This document shows positions 1 through 7,937 of a stretch of 54,516 nt of DNA, piece by piece. The stretch's first letter is position 1. Each line of letters starts with the position of its first letter. Location of the stretch: the NCBI RefSeq assembly GCF_016786305.1, contig NZ_JADWYV010000039.1. One strand, 5' to 3'. The notes under the pieces were generated by a model. The model made no database searches. It was given only the letters and a program-made list of their open reading frames with translations, and was not told the origin of the DNA. Source of the stretch: Pseudofrankia nepalensis. Its GTDB lineage: Bacteria; Actinomycetota; Actinomycetes; Frankiales; Frankiaceae. The position numbers and the translations under genes were made by a program.

Positions 1-462
1 CGCCGGCTCGGGTGGCGTGGCGGTGGGTCGCGCCGCGGCCGGCCTTGCCGATGGCTGACTCGGGGCCGGCGGCTGACTCGGGGCCGGCGGCGGGTCGGCG
101 GGTGGCGGGAGCGGCCGGGTCGTCTGTTCCCCGGACTGCTGCTGTTCCCCGGGCTGCCGGCCGCGCCGGCGCGGGCCCGTGGGCGGCGGTGCCTGCGGGC
201 CGTCGTCCAGGTGGAATGCCTCGTCGCCGGGGGGCGCGGCCGCGGGCGGAGGGCCGCCCGCCCGGCCGCGGCGGTGCCGGCGCCGGCCAGGCCGGCTGGA
301 AGAAGCCGACGAGTCCGGGTCATCCCAGGCGCCGTCTCCGTGACGGAAATCACCATCGCCCTCACCGGGCGGTGGCTTTGCCGCGGAGAACTGTGCGCCG
401 ATGAGGGATACCGGTCGCGCGTCGCCTTCCTCGCCGTACGGTGTCGGTGGCACATTGCTCAC
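1..462 (-). CDS. Partial protein of unknown function, disordered N-terminal region
   Basis: This leftward reading frame has 154 codons without a stop and runs off the window edge. It starts with GTG at 462. AGGAGG lies 10 bases upstream, one of the best ribosome binding sites in the window. The protein begins MSNVPPTPYGEEGDARPVSL and then becomes rich in Pro, Gly, Arg and Ala, with a tandem PPAPSQ repeat near the end of the visible part. Only a disordered leader is visible, so no domain or function can be named. It is divergent from the excisionase-like gene at 857. The strong ribosome binding site and open frame support a real gene. Identity needs the sequence left of base 1. Confidence 0.65.
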   Translation of the reverse strand, partial: MSNVPPTPYGEEGDARPVSLIGAQFSAAKPPPGEGDGDFRHGDGAWDDPDSSASSSRPGRRRHRRGRAGGPPPAAAPPGDEAFHLDDGPQAPPPTGPRRRGRQPGEQQQSGEQTTRPLPPPADPPPAPSQPPAPSQPSARPAAARPTATPPEPA

Positions 463-856
463 GTGCCGTCGCCCTCCTGGCTGGTTCAGGCTTGTTGGTC
501 CCACTTGGGATTACTTACCGTTACTTGCGCCGGGCCACCACCAGATCGGGGTAACCCGCGACGCTGAAGTATGACAAGCTCCGATAGAGCCTAACCATGG
601 CTACCAAGGGTGGTGTACCGTCCGTCACCGCGTCTGGGGTATGGGGTGTCCCCCGGGCAGGCACCGCGGTTGAGGGACGCGTCGCCGCCGGCAACGAGGC
701 CGGCGACCTTTCTGTCCCGTGCCACCTCCGCGCGAAGCGGCTCGCGTTCGAGCCGTGCCGCGGCGGCGGATGCGGAACTGCCGCGAGAGGCGGCCCTCAT
801 GCCTCCGTGGGCGTCAGCGGTATTGACTACTGACCCGTTCGAAAGGGGCAGCCGCG
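463..856. other. Divergent intergenic region, no gene seen
   Basis: About 390 bases separate two divergent genes. A short direct repeat, TTACTT-ACCG-TTACTT, lies at 511-526. It is a local AT-rich island and could hold promoter elements for the leftward gene. The open frames here are GC-rich shadows without ribosome binding sites. Confidence 0.45.
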
Positions 857-1276
857 ATGCAGGAGGGCGTGCCGACCGCCGGACCTGCCGGATCGGCTCC
901 CGGACCTGCCGGATCGGCTCCGCCGATTCGGCAGGAACCCCGGATCCGGCCGGAGCCCCGGGGCTCCCGGCAGACCTCCCGGACCGGTTCCGCCGATCCG
1001 AGTGGATCCCCGGGCTTCGCCGATCTGGCGGGAACCCCAAGCTCCGCCGATCCGGGCGGAACCCCGGGCCTGGCGGGAGGGCTTCCGCCTCATCGGCCCC
1101 CTCGTCTGGACGACGACGACGTCCTGACTGTGGACGAGCTCGTCAGCTGGCTGCGGCTCTCGGAGAGCACGGTCCTGCGGCTGCTGTCCGAACGGGCCAT
1201 CCCGGCTCGCAAGGTCGGGCACCAGTGGCGGATCCGCCGCGGCCGGGTGCGGGACTGGCTAGACGGCCGTGAGTGA
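857..1276 (+). CDS. Excisionase/MerR-fold DNA-binding protein
   Basis: A 139-residue protein whose last 50 residues form a winged-helix excisionase-type domain. The key parts are LTVDELVSWLRLSESTVLRL, then AIPARKVGHQWRIRRGRVRD, with the usual spacing from helix-turn-helix to the basic wing. The start is ATG 857, with AAAGGGG nine bases upstream. The first 75 residues are Pro/Gly/Ser-rich. They are encoded by a GC-rich repeat (GCCGATCCGG, GCAGACCTCCCGGA) also found at 19.55-19.7 kb, so the true protein may start later. The stop overlaps a GTG at 1273, but the following lipoprotein more likely starts at 1333. The family includes phage or element excisionases and also plain regulators. Binding to DNA is a safe inference; a role in excision is not. 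Confidence 0.75.
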   Translation: MQEGVPTAGPAGSAPGPAGSAPPIRQEPRIRPEPRGSRQTSRTGSADPSGSPGFADLAGTPSSADPGGTPGLAGGLPPHRPPRLDDDDVLTVDELVSWLRLSESTVLRLLSERAIPARKVGHQWRIRRGRVRDWLDGRE

Positions 1277-1332
1277 CCGCCGGCGGGCCGAGTCTCCCCA
1301 TCGAACGGGCGGCGGCGCCGGTGCGCGGTGGC

Positions 1333-1995
1333 ATGACTGATCGGACGTTCGAGCGGGCGAGGGGGGCCGCCGTGGCGGCCATGGCCACGCTGTCGCTCGT
1401 CTTCGCCGCCACCGGTTGCTCCGCGTTGCGGGATTCGGCCGAGCAGGCCGCCGCCTCGGCGACGCCGCCGCCGACCACCGGTCCGCCGCCCGGCGCGAGC
1501 CAGGCGCCTGGGCCGCCGCTGGCCACCGCCACCGCGACGATCGGCACCGAGGCCAGCGCGCCGCCGGACCCGGTCGACCCGGCCGCGGTCGCCGTCCACT
1601 GCTTCGCCCGCTGGCAGTCGTTCGACGCGCGCACCGACCCCGGTCCTGGCGCCGGCGTCGAGCGGGCCGGGACGGACGACTGCTTCACCCCGGACTTCCT
1701 CGCCCAGCTGACCGACGGCGGCGCGGGCGAGGAGGGCGAGGCCTGGGAGGAACTGCGCGCGCGCGGCGCCCGCTCCACCGTCACCGTCCTCGCGGCGACC
1801 CCCCTCGGCGACACCGCCGCCACCGGGCGGGTCGTCTACCTGCTCAACGTGCGTGACACCTTCACCGCGGACAACGCGACGCCGGTCGAGACCGTCTCAA
1901 CCCCGACGGTGACGCTGCTGCGCGACACCGCCGGGGCCTGGCGGATCGCCGGCGCCGACCTGTCCGGCGACGCGGGCGACGCGCCCGGGCGCTGA
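1333..1995 (+). CDS. Putative secreted lipoprotein
   Basis: A 220-residue protein if started at ATG 1333. A longer frame from GTG 1273 overlaps the upstream stop, but it would place 20 extra residues before the signal peptide. A basic N-terminus (TDRTFERARG) is followed by a hydrophobic core and the lipobox-like LVFAATGC, so the mature protein would be lipid-anchored through Cys. A Pro/Thr/Ala linker follows, then a compact globular domain of about 130 residues ending GAWRIAGADLSGDAG, typical of NTF2-like or Mce-associated accessory folds. That fold guess is weak. It lies directly upstream of the wall hydrolase at 2008 and is probably co-transcribed with it. Confidence 0.7.
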   Translation: MTDRTFERARGAAVAAMATLSLVFAATGCSALRDSAEQAAASATPPPTTGPPPGASQAPGPPLATATATIGTEASAPPDPVDPAAVAVHCFARWQSFDARTDPGPGAGVERAGTDDCFTPDFLAQLTDGGAGEEGEAWEELRARGARSTVTVLAATPLGDTAATGRVVYLLNVRDTFTADNATPVETVSTPTVTLLRDTAGAWRIAGADLSGDAGDAPGR

Positions 1996-2007
1996 GGGGA
2001 GCGGGGG

Positions 2008-3003
2008 ATGGCTCGGGGGGCGCGGCGGACGCGCGGATGGATGATCTGGCTCGGCGCCGGCACCGCGGCGTTGTTCGGCGGAATCCTGCTGTTCATCTGT
2101 CTTCTCGTCCTGCTCATCGCCGGCCCGTTCCTGTTCCTCGATGACGACGGTGGGCCACGCACGATCACCAATTCCGAGGGAATCCCGGACGAGTACCTCG
2201 ACCTGATCATTCAGGCGGCCAACGACGCCGGCTGTGCCGAGGTCACCCCCGCGCTGCTGGCCGCCCAGCTTCACCAGGAATCCGGCTTCAACCCGCAGGC
2301 TCAGTCACCGGTCGGCGCGATGGGCATCGCCCAGTTCATGCCGGGCACCTGGGCTACCCACGGCAACGGCGGCGACGTGTGGGATCCGAAGGACGCGATC
2401 CCGGCCGCGGCCCGGTACGACTGCGCGGTCGCGGCGACGGTGGCCCGGGTTCCCGGCCCGGGGCAGGAGAAGATGCTCGCCGCCTACAACGCCGGCCCGG
2501 GCGCGGTACTGCGCTACTCCGGTGTCCCGCCGTACCCGGAAACGCGCAACTACGTACGCACGATCCTGGCGAAGGCCAGGGAATACGGCGACGCGCTGGC
2601 GCCCGGCGGGGAGGTGTCGGCCGCGGACGTGGCGCCGGTGCTCGAGTTCGTGCGCTCCCAGGTCGGCAAGCCGTATGTGTGGGGGGCGAACGGCCCGGAC
2701 GCGTGGGACTGCTCGTCGCTGGTCCAGGCGGCCTACCGGACGATCGGCGTCGAGCTGCCCCGGGTTACCACCGACCAGGTCAGGGCCGGGCCGCGCGTCT
2801 CCGGCGTCACCCTGCAGCCCGGCGACCTGCTGTTCATTCCCGGCACGGACGGCACGGTGGCAGCTCCGGGCCACGTCGGGATGTACGTCGGCAACGGTCA
2901 GATGATCGCGGCGAAGGGCGCTCGCTGGGGCGTCGTGGTCTCGGACATCTCCTCGTGGACCGACGTCGTCGCCGTCACCCGTCCTTTGGCCGCCCGCGCC
3001 TAG
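2008..3003 (+). CDS. Lytic transglycosylase / NlpC-P60 bifunctional cell-wall hydrolase
   Basis: A 331-residue membrane-anchored peptidoglycan hydrolase. Residues 11-40 form an N-terminal transmembrane anchor. Residues 60-190 form a soluble lytic transglycosylase (SLT) domain, with the catalytic Glu in QLHQESGFNP, then GAMGIAQFMPGTW and MLAAYNAGPGAV. Residues 205-325 form an NlpC/P60 Cys peptidase with the Cys in DAWDCSSLVQAAY, the His in APGHVGMYVG, and GDLLFIPG. The two activities would cut glycan strands and stem peptides. This pairing is known in conjugative elements of Gram-positive bacteria, where it opens the wall for transfer, and also in ordinary wall remodelling. The start follows GGGGAGCGGGGG, 12 bases after the lipoprotein stop. 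With an excisionase-like gene upstream, a mobile-element origin is possible but unproven. Confidence 0.9.
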   Translation: MARGARRTRGWMIWLGAGTAALFGGILLFICLLVLLIAGPFLFLDDDGGPRTITNSEGIPDEYLDLIIQAANDAGCAEVTPALLAAQLHQESGFNPQAQSPVGAMGIAQFMPGTWATHGNGGDVWDPKDAIPAAARYDCAVAATVARVPGPGQEKMLAAYNAGPGAVLRYSGVPPYPETRNYVRTILAKAREYGDALAPGGEVSAADVAPVLEFVRSQVGKPYVWGANGPDAWDCSSLVQAAYRTIGVELPRVTTDQVRAGPRVSGVTLQPGDLLFIPGTDGTVAAPGHVGMYVGNGQMIAAKGARWGVVVSDISSWTDVVAVTRPLAARA

Positions 3004-3399
3004 CGGACCTCACGGACCGGTTGGCCTGGCCGTCCCAGGTTCTTGGAGACCTCGGTTCTCGGAGACGGCTCACGACCGCCAGGCGGCGGCCTTGGGCCTC
3101 CACGTGGCGGCAGGAATCCGCTCGTCCAGTCGATGCCCCGGGGATGGCTGGGCGCCGGTGGCGACCCAGAGTGACCCGGTGTGGCCCTGTCAGAACTCTT
3201 CCCGTGGATCCCTCCGACGCGCGCGGGCGGAGCCGCGGGAGTCCTCGCCTCGCGAGGAACGGTCTGAGACGAGCGGAAGGCACCGTCACCGACGAGGTCG
3301 GGAGCCCTCTCCACCCGATCGGCCTGCTCCACCCGATCGACCTGACTCGCGGTTGGCTGCCCGTTCGCGAGTTCGGCTGGCAGGCAACCCCGCGGATGG
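3004..3399. other. Intergenic region, no gene seen
   Basis: Almost 400 bases between the convergent wall-hydrolase gene and a small leftward membrane gene. No frame here has a convincing start, ribosome binding site or recognisable protein. No clear terminator was found. Confidence 0.4.
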
Positions 3400-3558
3400 T
3401 CAGACGGCTACGTCACTGACGAAGTCGGACACACCGTCGCCGATTACTCCCAGCCAGCCGAAGGCGGAGTGGACGAAGTTCGCCGCGTCGCTGGGCGCGG
3501 TCACGACGTAGAAGGCCACGAAGATCCAGAAGCCCCAGGGCCACAGTATCTTCTTCAC
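3400..3558 (-). CDS. Small membrane protein, 52 residues
   Basis: A short leftward gene that is easy to miss. GTG at 3558 is preceded by GTGAGG eight bases upstream. The product begins MKKILWPWGFWIFVAFYVVT, one aromatic-rich transmembrane segment behind two lysines. It then has an amphipathic part (SDAANFVHSAFGWLGVIGDG) and ends SDFVSDVAV. Codon-position GC and the physical pattern (basic tip, one helix, acidic tail) favour a real peptide. Similar small proteins sit beside wall-hydrolase genes in other actinomycetes as I recall them. That is memory, not a search. The role is unknown. Confidence 0.7.
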   Translation of the reverse strand: MKKILWPWGFWIFVAFYVVTAPSDAANFVHSAFGWLGVIGDGVSDFVSDVAV

Positions 3559-3626
3559 GTCAGACCTCACAGTGATCCGAAGACGGAAGAGGGCGGCGAC
3601 GCGCGGGAGCCCCGGGCCGGACCAGG

Positions 3627-3670
3627 CCGCCTCCTCGCCGCCCGGAATATTCCGGGCGGCGAGGAGGCGG
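3627..3670. repeat. 44-bp perfect palindrome (hairpin)
   Basis: Two 22-base arms meet at the central AATATT with no mismatch. Each arm includes CCTCCTCGCCGCCCGGAA or its complement. It could form a cruciform or a strong RNA hairpin. It lies about 70 bases upstream of the small membrane gene (leftward), so it may be an operator or a read-through terminator. There is no T-tract on either side. Confidence 0.75.
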
Positions 3671-4003
3671 TCATCCGTCTCGTCGACCTGCCTGCTGCAT
3701 CACCAGAATCGAGTGTGTACTTACGTCTCGTGTTCATCGCAAGCCGACCCGCCGCATAGAGGAGCCAGAAGACTACTTCTGGTGCACGATGCCTGGGCGT
3801 ACGTCCGGCCCGGACCAGATGTGGCTAGGCGCGGACAGGGTGCTGACAGTGGCGATCTGGAACGGTCCGCGTTGTACTGGCGGCGGCACCCCGAGCCGGT
3901 TGACGTCGACTCCCTGCTCGGGGTGCTTCCTATGGTTTGGTTTCGTTGTTTCGGTTGGTTGCGTTTTTGGTTGGGTTTCAGGCGACTGTGGTTTGTCCCT
4001 GCT

Positions 4004-4196
4004 TGTCAGGTCGGGCCCGGTCTGAGGTTTGCCCCTCCGGGCCGCATGAGCACCAGACAACCCCGGTCCGACCCACCTGTCAGATCGGTCCCGGTCTGGG
4101 GTTCGCCCCTCCGGGCCTCGCGAACACCAGACGACCGCGGTCCGACCGCCTGTCACGTCGAACCCGGTCTGAGGTCGGCCCCTCCGGGCCGCCCTC
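4004..4196. repeat. 74-bp imperfect tandem repeat, about 2.6 copies
   Basis: Units begin TGTCAGGTCGGGCCCGGTCT (4004), TGTCAGATCGGTCCCGGTCT (4078) and TGTCACGTCGAACCCGGTCT (4151). Each contains GCCCCTCCGGGCC, and the first two contain CACCAGAC. The array ends close to the stop of the flavoprotein gene and may end its transcript. Confidence 0.75.
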
Positions 4197-4216
4197 GGGG
4201 ACGTCGGGGGACGGCG

Positions 4217-5794
4217 TCAGTCGAGCGGGATGCTCTGGGCGAAGTGGAAGAGGTTGTCCGGGTCGTAGTGGCGCTTGACGGCGGTCAGGCGCGGCAGGTT
4301 CGCGCCGTAGTACGCCTCGGCCCAGTCGGTCAGCTCGGGGTCGATGTAGTTCTGGTAGGCCCGCCCCGAGACGTGCGGGGCGCCGGCGGCGACGGTGTCG
4401 CGCAGCCAGGCCCGGTTGGCGTCGATCACCTCGGCCGTCGCGCCCGGCGGGTAGCCGGCGAAGTACTGGACGCTGGCGATCGCGTCGCGGTGGACGAACG
4501 CGGTCTCGGCTGGGCCCACCCGGCCGATCGCGCCGCCCCAGGCGTCCAGGATGATCCCTCCGCTGCCCGACAGCGGGTCGCGCTGGCGCTCCTCGATCAT
4601 CCTGAGGAACGTCTCGTTCCCGGCCGGGCCGACGGGCGCGGTGAGGATCGCCGACGCCGCGTGCTGGCCGGGTCGGCGCGCCCCGGCCTGGATGCCGTCC
4701 GTGCTGCCGCAGTCGCCGCCGCCGGGCGAGCAGCCGGCCTCGATCCGCATCGCCGCCAGGTGGTCGTGCTCGGTGATCGACGTGCTCGCCGGCGCGACGG
4801 GAACCGCCGCGCGCAGGTCGGCGAGCGGCCCGAAAAGGCCCGCCCGGGCGCCCGCGTACACCCCGCTGAGCCGTAACGTCGGTGCCGAGCCGCCCGGGGC
4901 GGACCCGGCGACCAGCGTGGACCACAGTTCGTCCGGCATCGCGCCGAGCCCGCCGATGACCCAGTTCTGCCAGGCGGCGAGCACGTCGGGCGCCGCCGAC
5001 CATGGCCACCGCAGCGAGAACAACGTCAGCGACCGGGCCGCGCGCGTCTCGAACCGCAGCTCGGTGACGATCCCGAAGTTGCCGCCGCCGCCGCGCAGCG
5101 CCCAGAACAGGTCGGCGTCCCGGTCCTCGTCGACCTCGAGGCGCTCGCCGGACGCGAGCACGACGGTCGCGCCGGTCAGCCGGTCGCAGGTCAGGCCGTG
5201 CAGTCGGCCGAGCACCCCGATCCCGCCGCCGAGCGCTAGCCCCGTGACCCCGACCGTCGGGCATGATCCGGCCGGGATCGTCCGCCCGGCGCCCGCCAGA
5301 TCGGTGTAGACCTTCAGCAGGCGGGCGCCAGCGCCGACCGTGGCGATGCCGGCCGCGTCCACGCTCACCTGGTTCATCTCGGTGACGTCGACGACGAGCC
5401 CCTCGGAGGTCGAGTAGCCGCCGTAGCTGTGCCCGCCGCAGCGGGCCGCGAGCCCGACCCCGGTCGCCTCGGCGAACCGGACGGCCGCGGCCACATCCTC
5501 CGGGTTCGCGGCGTAGACGACCCCCTGGGGGCGCACGGTGTCGAATTTCGGGTCGAACAGCGCCCGTGCCCGGTCGTAGTCGGCGTCGCCCGGCCGGACC
5601 AGCCGCCCGGTCAGCTGCCGGGCGAAGGATTCCCAGCTCTGCGCCGGGTCCAGCGTCGCCGGGGCGCTCGGGGTCGGCCGCGGGCTCGGGCCTGGTTCGG
5701 GCGGGCCGTCGGAGGAGCAGCCTGGCAGCAGGCCGCCCGCGAGGCCGGCGAGCCCCGCCCGTAGGACCGTGCGCCGGTCCGGTACACCGACCAT
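4217..5794 (-). CDS. Tat-exported FAD-linked oxidoreductase with BBE domain
   Basis: A 525-residue flavoprotein of the berberine bridge enzyme/oligosaccharide oxidase family. The start at ATG 5794 gives a twin-arginine signal, PDRRTVLRAGLAGLAGG, ending in the lipobox LLPGC (Cys 26), so the enzyme is probably exported folded and lipid-anchored. The FAD_binding_4 domain follows, with RCGGHSYGG (His about 122) and SCPTVGVTGLALGGGIG (Cys about 178). These are the His and Cys that form the bicovalent flavin link. The C-terminal BBE motif is present: YQNYIDPELTDWAEAYYG, then YDPDNLFHFAQSIP. The family oxidises sugars, alkaloids or polyketide intermediates with O2; the substrate cannot be read here. 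The open frame continues to 6109, but that leader has no signal character. Confidence 0.88.
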   Translation of the reverse strand: MVGVPDRRTVLRAGLAGLAGGLLPGCSSDGPPEPGPSPRPTPSAPATLDPAQSWESFARQLTGRLVRPGDADYDRARALFDPKFDTVRPQGVVYAANPEDVAAAVRFAEATGVGLAARCGGHSYGGYSTSEGLVVDVTEMNQVSVDAAGIATVGAGARLLKVYTDLAGAGRTIPAGSCPTVGVTGLALGGGIGVLGRLHGLTCDRLTGATVVLASGERLEVDEDRDADLFWALRGGGGNFGIVTELRFETRAARSLTLFSLRWPWSAAPDVLAAWQNWVIGGLGAMPDELWSTLVAGSAPGGSAPTLRLSGVYAGARAGLFGPLADLRAAVPVAPASTSITEHDHLAAMRIEAGCSPGGGDCGSTDGIQAGARRPGQHAASAILTAPVGPAGNETFLRMIEERQRDPLSGSGGIILDAWGGAIGRVGPAETAFVHRDAIASVQYFAGYPPGATAEVIDANRAWLRDTVAAGAPHVSGRAYQNYIDPELTDWAEAYYGANLPRLTAVKRHYDPDNLFHFAQSIPLD

Positions 5795-6251
5795 GTCCGG
5801 ACCATACGACGCACACCGCCCGGCCGGGGCCTGGCGATGGTGATCGACAAGTCGGGATTCGGACGGGAGCAAGCGGCCGTGCCCTGGCCATATCCCGCGC
5901 GCACAGGCATGACAGCTGATCGAATCCGCCCGGAGGCGCCGCTTCGGGACCCCGAGGTCCGGTCCTTCACGTTGACGTCCTTTTGAGGTCCTCCCGTTGC
6001 CGGATCCGCTGGATGCCACGTTGGGTACCCGCCCGCCGACGCCTGGTACAGGCCAGCGGGTCCCCGGAGCGCGCGCACCGGGGTGGGCGCCACATGACGG
6101 AGCACCCACCCCGCGTCTCGCGGGCAGGCCAGCGACGACGTTCCGGACGTCGTCCAGCCGGCCTCGTCCGGGCGACCCTGTCCCGTCCGGGCGACGTCGT
6201 CCGTCCAGTCGAGTCCGTCCGGGCGACGTCGTCCGTTCAGGCGACGTCGTC
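5795..6251. other. Intergenic region with GACGTCGTCC repeats
   Basis: No gene is seen. The end nearest cca carries four copies of GACGTCGTCC at 6146, 6193, 6225 and 6243, three of them inside the longer unit CCGGGCGACGTCGTCCG or a close variant. The last copy touches the cca stop codon. The array may act as a 3' structure for cca mRNA or be a simple repeat expansion. Confidence 0.5.
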
Positions 6252-7772
6252 CTAGGCGTGGTCGCCGGGGCTGGTCGCGGATTCGCCGGACCCGGCCGGG
6301 GTGCCCGGGACGGCCAGCCCGCGCTTCCGGGCCCAGCGCAGGAGCTCGGCGACGGCCGCGTCGCGGCCGACCAGACCCATGTCGAACCGGAAGTCGAGCA
6401 TGTGCTGGCGGGCCTCGCCGACCAGGCGCGACGGCTTCAGCCCGAGGATCTCCATGATGTCGTCGCCGGACAGCTCGGGACGGATCGCGGAGATCTCCTC
6501 CTGGGCGGCGAGCGCCGCGATCCGCTCCTCCAGCGAGTCGTAGTGGCGGGCGAGCATCGCCGCCTTGCGCTTGTTGCGGGTGGTGCAGTCCGAGCGCACC
6601 AGCTTGTGCAGCCGGCGAAGCTGCGGGCCCGCGTCGTGCACGTAGCGGCGCACCGCCGAGTCGGTCCACTCGCCCGAGCCGTAGCCGTGGAAGCGCAGGT
6701 GCAGGAACACCAGCGACGTGACCGCGTCCGCGACGTCCTTCGGGAAGCGCAGCGCGGCCAGCCGCCTGCGGGTCATGTCCCGGCCGACGACCTCGTGGTG
6801 GTGGAACGACACGCCGCCGCCCGGCGCGTGCCGGCGGGTGCGCGGCTTGCCGATGTCATGCAGCAGCGCGGCCCAGCGCAGCACCTCGTCCGGGCCCTCG
6901 TCCTCCAGGTCGATCGCCTGGCGCAGCACGGTGAGCGTGTGCGTGTAGACGTCCTTGTGCTGGTGGTGCTCGTCGATCTCCATCCGCAGCGCGGGCAGCT
7001 CGGGCAGCACGACGGCGGCCGCGCCGGTGTCGACGAGCCGGGCCAGGCCGGCGGCCGGGTCGGCGGCGACGATCAGCTTGCGCAGCTCGTCGCGGACCCG
7101 CTCCGGCGCGACGATCTTCAGCCGGTCCGCGCGGGCGGTCATCGCCGCGACCAGCTCCGGGGTCGGGGTGAGCCCGAGCTGCGCCTCGAACCGGATCGCC
7201 CGCAGGATCCGCAGCGGGTCGTCGTCGAGCGAGACCGCCGGCGGCCCGGGGGTGCGCAGCACACCGCGCGACAGGTCGGCCATGCCGCCGAACAGGTCGA
7301 CGAACTGGTGGTCGGGAACGGACACCGCCATCGCGTTGACCGTGAAGTCACGCCGGACCAGGTCTCCGTCGAGGCTGTCGCCGTAGGAGACGGTCGGGTT
7401 GCGCGAGCCGCGGTCGTAGTTCTCGGCCCGGTAGGTGGTCACCTCGAGCCGGGCGCCGCGGCGGGCGAGACCCACGGTGCCGAAGGCGATCCCGGCCTCC
7501 CAGGTCGCCTCCGCCCAGCCTCGGGTGATCTCGAGGACGCGCTCGGGCCGCGCGTCGGTGGTGAAGTCCAGGTCGGGCGCGCCACCGGTCGCGCCGGTCG
7601 CGGTCAGCTTCCCGAGCAGGGCGTCGCGGACCGTGCCACCGACGAGGTGCAGTGTGTGCCCGTGCGTGGCGAATATCCGGCCCAGTTCGTCGGCGAGCGA
7701 CGGGACCCTCAGCAGGTCGCTGACCACGCGCTCGGCCGAGTCGCGCGGGTTGTCGAGACTGATCACAGACAC
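6252..7772 (-). CDS. cca: CCA tRNA nucleotidyltransferase
   Basis: A 506-residue class II nucleotidyltransferase that adds or repairs the 3'-CCA end of tRNAs from CTP and ATP. The head domain carries LHLVGGTVRDALLG (residues 42-55) and the metal-binding DLDFTTDA (about 68-75). RRDFTVNAMAV and the nucleotide-selecting segment DPLRILRAIRFEAQLG follow. An HD phosphohydrolase-like domain with LLHDIGKPRTRRHAPGGGVS and HHHEVVGRDM (about 300-330) is typical of the actinobacterial members annotated PcnA/Cca. The gene is divergent from the NUDIX gene, as in the mycobacterial origin region (pcnA - mutT4). The C-terminal tail ends in short Ala/Gly/Ser-rich sequence. Confidence 0.96.
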   Translation of the reverse strand: MSVISLDNPRDSAERVVSDLLRVPSLADELGRIFATHGHTLHLVGGTVRDALLGKLTATGATGGAPDLDFTTDARPERVLEITRGWAEATWEAGIAFGTVGLARRGARLEVTTYRAENYDRGSRNPTVSYGDSLDGDLVRRDFTVNAMAVSVPDHQFVDLFGGMADLSRGVLRTPGPPAVSLDDDPLRILRAIRFEAQLGLTPTPELVAAMTARADRLKIVAPERVRDELRKLIVAADPAAGLARLVDTGAAAVVLPELPALRMEIDEHHQHKDVYTHTLTVLRQAIDLEDEGPDEVLRWAALLHDIGKPRTRRHAPGGGVSFHHHEVVGRDMTRRRLAALRFPKDVADAVTSLVFLHLRFHGYGSGEWTDSAVRRYVHDAGPQLRRLHKLVRSDCTTRNKRKAAMLARHYDSLEERIAALAAQEEISAIRPELSGDDIMEILGLKPSRLVGEARQHMLDFRFDMGLVGRDAAVAELLRWARKRGLAVPGTPAGSGESATSPGDHA

Positions 7773-7925
7773 CCGTTCAGGGTAAGGCCTGCGCGACGGT
7801 GCGCAGCTGGATTAAAGGCCGCTGACCGGCCCACCGGGACCCTCCGGCCGCGTGCCATTGGGCACACAGCGCGACCCGGTCCGGACAAGCCGGACAGTCC
7901 CGGGGGACGGACCGTGTGTTGCTCG

Positions 7926-7931
7926 TACGAT
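7926..7931 (+). promoter_or_regulatory. Possible -10 element of a leaderless NUDIX transcript
   Basis: TACGAT stands six bases before ATG 7938, with no Shine-Dalgarno sequence. That is the layout of leaderless genes common in actinobacteria. I see no good -35 element, so confidence is low. Confidence 0.3.
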
Positions 7932-7937
7932 CGTTTT

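Larger units (their letters stand above)
3559..4216. other. Intergenic region with palindrome and tandem repeats
   Basis: This 658-base stretch holds a 44-bp perfect palindrome (3627-3670), a T/G-rich segment around 3930-4000, and about 2.6 copies of a 74-bp tandem repeat (4004-4196). The only long frame on the minus strand, 3773-4156, reads through the repeats and looks like a shadow. Confidence 0.5.

Noticed and set aside
4080..5891. 603-codon minus frame overlapping the flavoprotein
   Set aside because: Arg/Ala-rich shadow of the real frame, with no family motifs.
5997..7937. Long plus-strand frame upstream of the NUDIX gene
   Set aside because: It is antisense to cca, which has complete motifs; the NUDIX protein begins at 7938.
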